Source: Candidatus Fischerbacteria bacterium RBG_13_37_8 (GTDB lineage: Bacteria > Acidobacteriota > HRBIN11 > MFGW01). From it: DNA of 8,352 nucleotides. The DNA is taken from NCBI GenBank assembly GCA_001780385.1, contig MFGW01000193.1, forward strand, positions 1 to 8,352, written 5' to 3'. A program made the translations under genes and the position numbers. Position 1 is the first letter of the stretch, and every line of letters starts with the position of its first letter. Below are positions 6,078 to 8,352 of this stretch, one piece after another. The notes beneath the pieces are model-generated. The model ran no database searches. It saw only the letters and a program-made list of their open reading frames with translations, and was not told where the DNA came from.

Positions 6078-8027
6078 ATGCAAACAAAGATTTATTTAAC
6101 AAAAAATGGCATCATCGGCAGAGACACTGAAGCAGATTATTATTTGCCGGATAGCTCGATTTCACGTATACATTGCGAGATTATTATCAAAGAGGGTGAA
6201 TTGAGGATAAAAGATCTTGGAAGTAAAAATGGTGTAATCGTTAATCATAAACGAATTCAAGATTCTTATTTACAGGAAGGAAGCCTGCTCAAAATTGGGA
6301 AGTTGTGTTTTTATGTATCCAACGAAAATGGTGTTTACACTTTAAATCAGTGTCTGATTGATGAAACATATGAAAAACAAGCAAGCGCTGAATTATGTGA
6401 TTCCGATTCAGGAGGAGCGGAAACAATGTACGCTAAAAAGGAGAATTCAAGCGCAGCAAATCTCCTGTTGAATGATGGCGTATTCGAGGATCAGAAATGC
6501 GTATCAGAAAAAGCAGAAATAGCGACCCGGGACTTTAAAAGAATTCTCAATGGATTCAGGGATAAATTAGGATGTGATGCATTGCTTCTTATTGAACTTA
6601 CGGAGACTGGTTCAACAATACGGGAAAAAAGTGTAGCAGGAAAATATTTTTTAAGCAATTCAGTTATTAATTATATGAAAGAAATCGAACATGCAAATAG
6701 AATCTTGAAGCAAGAAACTAATGTAATAATTTCATCGGACGAAAATATCTTAAAAGGTGTTTGGGCGCCTAAAGAATTGAAACATAAAGGTTTTTCACTT
6801 TCAGGAGAAGCGGAATATTCAATTTATTGTGTTCCGGTTTTAGAAGAAGAGAGAATGATTGTACTCTATGCATTTTGGCAGGGAGGATGTCCCTCGCCAA
6901 GACGCGTAGAAACTATTATTATAAATGAAGGAAAAAGAATTGTTTTAAAGACACAATTGCAATGGAATGCAACAGACGCTTATCAGAAACAAGAAAACAT
7001 ATTAACAATGCTTTCGGAACCGTTGCGAGGGAAATCACCTGCTTTTGTAAATGCTATTGAACAAGCTTATAAAGCGGCGATGACTGATTTTTCCATAGTC
7101 CTTCTTGGACCGAGAGGATGTGGAAAAACAACTATTGCACGTGCTATCCATGAATTAAGTCACAGAAAACAATATCCGTTTATTGGTTTTAATTGTGGGA
7201 ATTTTCAACCGACTCTGATTGAGGCGGAGCTTTTTGGAAGCAGGAAAGGCGCTTATACCGGTGCGGTTGACCAGCAAGGTTACTTAATCAAAGCAAACGG
7301 TGGAACAATTTTTATTGATTCGCTTGAATCATGTCCGCTTGAAGTACAAAGCAAACTGCGTGATGTACTCGAAGGACGTTCATTTCATCCGGTTGGTTCG
7401 AGAATAGAAGAAAAGGTTGATGTAAGATTTTTAGCAGCGATCAATGAAAATCCATTAACTCTTATCAAAGAAAACCGGCTGCAACTTGATTTTTGGGATA
7501 GAATAGGCGTGCAATTTATTCAAATTCCAGCCCTCTGGCAAAGAACATCAGATATACCTGAACTGACATTCTATTTACTGGAACGCGAACGAAATAAATG
7601 TTTTAATGAAAGTAAATTGAAAGGCTTTACACCGGAAGCAATACGAGCGCTTCAATCTTATTACTGGCCAGGAAATGTTAGAGAATTATGCAATGTCATT
7701 TGCAGATTATTGATCTACACGGAACACGAATTTGCTACCGAACAAGATATCAATAACGCAATCAATATATTAAATGATACCGGACATTTTGCTATGACAA
7801 AAGATATTTTTGAACTACCCTATGATGAAGCACACAGAATGTTCGATAGTCTCTATGTGCAAAAAAAAATGGAAGAAGCAAATAATAATAAAACGAAAGC
7901 AGCAAAATTAGCAAATATGCCCAGAACCACCTTCTGTCATATACTCAGAAGATCGAGCCAAATATATGTGAAATTTTCAAATATTTTCGGCAAACACAAA
8001 GATGCAAAGTCACAAAGTGAAGAATAA
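6078..8027 (+). CDS. Sigma-54-dependent transcriptional activator with N-terminal FHA domain and GAF-like region
   Basis: Cytoplasmic regulator of 649 residues. An FHA domain (about 11-77) shows GRD, SSISRIHC and DLGSKNGVIVN, the phosphothreonine-binding loops. Residues 150-295 look GAF-like (SIYCVPVLEEERMIVLYAFW). The AAA+ sigma-54-interacting domain (about 320-565) has Walker A GPRGCGKT (344-351), the sigma-54 contact loop GAYTGA (391-396), sensor I AAIN and WPGNVREL (530-537). A Fis-type HTH lies near 585-625 (NNNKTKAAKLANMPRTTF). It should bind an enhancer and remodel sigma-54 polymerase, gated through FHA and GAF rather than a receiver domain. Oddities: Walker B is GTIFIDS, so the usual Asp-Glu is Asp-Ser (414-415); in the arginine-finger segment LQLDFWDR the first arginine position is Gln469 while Arg475 is kept. 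The ATG at 6078 immediately precedes the FHA fold, so the start is plausible despite no Shine-Dalgarno. It is divergent from the barrel gene, a possible target. It is confidently of this family; whether it is fully ATPase-active is open. Confidence 0.92.
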   Translation: MQTKIYLTKNGIIGRDTEADYYLPDSSISRIHCEIIIKEGELRIKDLGSKNGVIVNHKRIQDSYLQEGSLLKIGKLCFYVSNENGVYTLNQCLIDETYEKQASAELCDSDSGGAETMYAKKENSSAANLLLNDGVFEDQKCVSEKAEIATRDFKRILNGFRDKLGCDALLLIELTETGSTIREKSVAGKYFLSNSVINYMKEIEHANRILKQETNVIISSDENILKGVWAPKELKHKGFSLSGEAEYSIYCVPVLEEERMIVLYAFWQGGCPSPRRVETIIINEGKRIVLKTQLQWNATDAYQKQENILTMLSEPLRGKSPAFVNAIEQAYKAAMTDFSIVLLGPRGCGKTTIARAIHELSHRKQYPFIGFNCGNFQPTLIEAELFGSRKGAYTGAVDQQGYLIKANGGTIFIDSLESCPLEVQSKLRDVLEGRSFHPVGSRIEEKVDVRFLAAINENPLTLIKENRLQLDFWDRIGVQFIQIPALWQRTSDIPELTFYLLERERNKCFNESKLKGFTPEAIRALQSYYWPGNVRELCNVICRLLIYTEHEFATEQDINNAINILNDTGHFAMTKDIFELPYDEAHRMFDSLYVQKKMEEANNNKTKAAKLANMPRTTFCHILRRSSQIYVKFSNIFGKHKDAKSQSEE

Positions 8028-8028
8028 C

Positions 8029-8051
8029 AAATTGTCATTTCAGACAAATTT
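8029..8051 (+). terminator. Weak AT-rich hairpin after the FHA activator
   Basis: AAATTGTC (8029-8036) can pair with GACAAATTT (8043-8051) around an ATTTCA loop, with one bulged A. It begins two bases after the TAA stop. There is no clean U-run after it, so termination is uncertain. Confidence 0.3.
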
Positions 8052-8123
8052 ATTGGTTCTATAAATGCACGAAGTGCCTCAGTAAAACAGAGAATCGTTG
8101 GGTGATTTTCTAATTTGATTATT

Positions 8124-8173
8124 CGGAAAGTGACCAAATTTGGCCGGCAGAATTGACCATTTTTGGTCACTTT
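8124..8173. repeat. Direct and inverted repeat cluster, possible IS21-type element end or relic
   Basis: A perfect 12-bp inverted repeat, AAAGTGACCAAA (8127-8138) and TTTGGTCACTTT (8162-8173), encloses 23 bases. Overlapping it is an imperfect direct repeat, CGGAAAGTGACCAAATTTGG (8124-8143) against CGGCAGAATTGACCATTTTTGG (8145-8166). GACCA-TTTT-TGGTC (8155-8168) can also form a smaller hairpin. Several partial copies of a roughly 20-bp motif with GGCCGGC and TGACC cores are typical of the multi-repeat ends of IS21-family elements. No istA or istB sequence is in the window, so this is a solo end, a relic, or the end of an element lying to the right. Confidence 0.5.
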
Positions 8174-8352
8174 GAATAAATAATACTATTTTGTTGGCAG
8201 ATTCTTTTTCCTGATATGTTTCCGGGGAGCTCTCTAAACTTACTTTGGACGCTGCTTCTAACAAAAATATTTCAAGCTATTAACGGAATTGGTTTATTCA
8301 TTTTTTTTCGCCAAATAGTGGCAATATATTTGCTCTTGAGATTTAAGTTAAA

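Larger units (their letters stand above)
8028..8352. other. Gene-free right end with IS-end-like repeats
   Basis: No credible coding sequence was found in these 325 bases. Two minus-strand frames of 61 and 77 codons have no recognisable domains and run through the inverted repeat or the preceding gene. From 8052 to 8123 nothing distinctive is seen. The repeat cluster at 8124-8173 is described separately. From 8174 to the edge the sequence is AT-rich, and neither strand shows a recognisable protein. The end or start of a gene beyond the edge cannot be excluded. Confidence 0.6.

Noticed and set aside
7937..8264. Minus-strand frames of 77 and 61 codons at the right end
   Set aside because: One lies partly antisense to the activator and the other runs through the inverted-repeat cluster. 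Neither has a recognisable motif, and the longer-upstream reading of the 61-codon frame stops at once.

Overview
The window is AT-rich, with short intergenic regions apart from two repeat-bearing ones. It carries five protein-coding genes, one of them cut by the left edge: two hybrid sensor histidine kinases, a predicted outer-membrane beta-barrel protein, a sigma-54-type activator with an FHA domain, and a partial 'four helix bundle' (23S rRNA intervening-sequence type) protein. The beta-barrel protein points to a Gram-negative (diderm) bacterium that uses sigma-54. Weak Shine-Dalgarno sequences, tandem 7-mer and 9-mer intergenic repeats and a four-helix-bundle gene would fit an environmental lineage such as Planctomycetota (anammox-like), Omnitrophota or a relative. 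No marker gene is present, so the phylum is not settled.

Layout. Positions 1-234 (minus): N-terminal part of the four-helix-bundle protein, running off the left edge. Positions 281-350: ten perfect-length CCCCAGT-type heptamers whose minus strand is a strong G-quadruplex candidate. Positions 361-389: near-consensus sigma-70 promoter. Positions 414-1967 (plus): soluble PAS-HisKA-HATPase-REC hybrid kinase. It converges, with only 20 bp between stops, on a second hybrid kinase at 1988-4357 (minus) that adds two membrane segments and a GAF domain. Positions 4358-4670: composite non-coding region with a 9-mer tandem array and a GC-rich hairpin. Positions 4671-5927 (minus): signal peptide plus beta-barrel protein of BBP2 type. 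Positions 5928-6077: divergent promoter region with candidate operator half-sites. Positions 6078-8027 (plus): FHA-GAF-like-AAA(sigma-54)-HTH activator. Positions 8028-8352: no gene, but a cluster of direct and inverted repeats resembling an IS end.

How it may work together (inference). Both kinases end in a receiver domain and neither has a DNA-binding output, so they should feed a phosphorelay or an unlinked regulator. The activator has no receiver domain; its FHA domain suggests input from Ser/Thr phosphorylation rather than from these kinases. It is divergent from the barrel gene, which makes that gene a possible target, but the promoter visible there is sigma-70-like and no -24/-12 element was found. 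The activator has a serine in place of the Walker B glutamate and lacks one arginine-finger position, so its ATPase cycle may be atypical. The most unusual items are this activator, the G-quadruplex heptamer array beside a kinase promoter, and the repeat cluster at the right end. Nothing in the window is convincingly a wholly new system.
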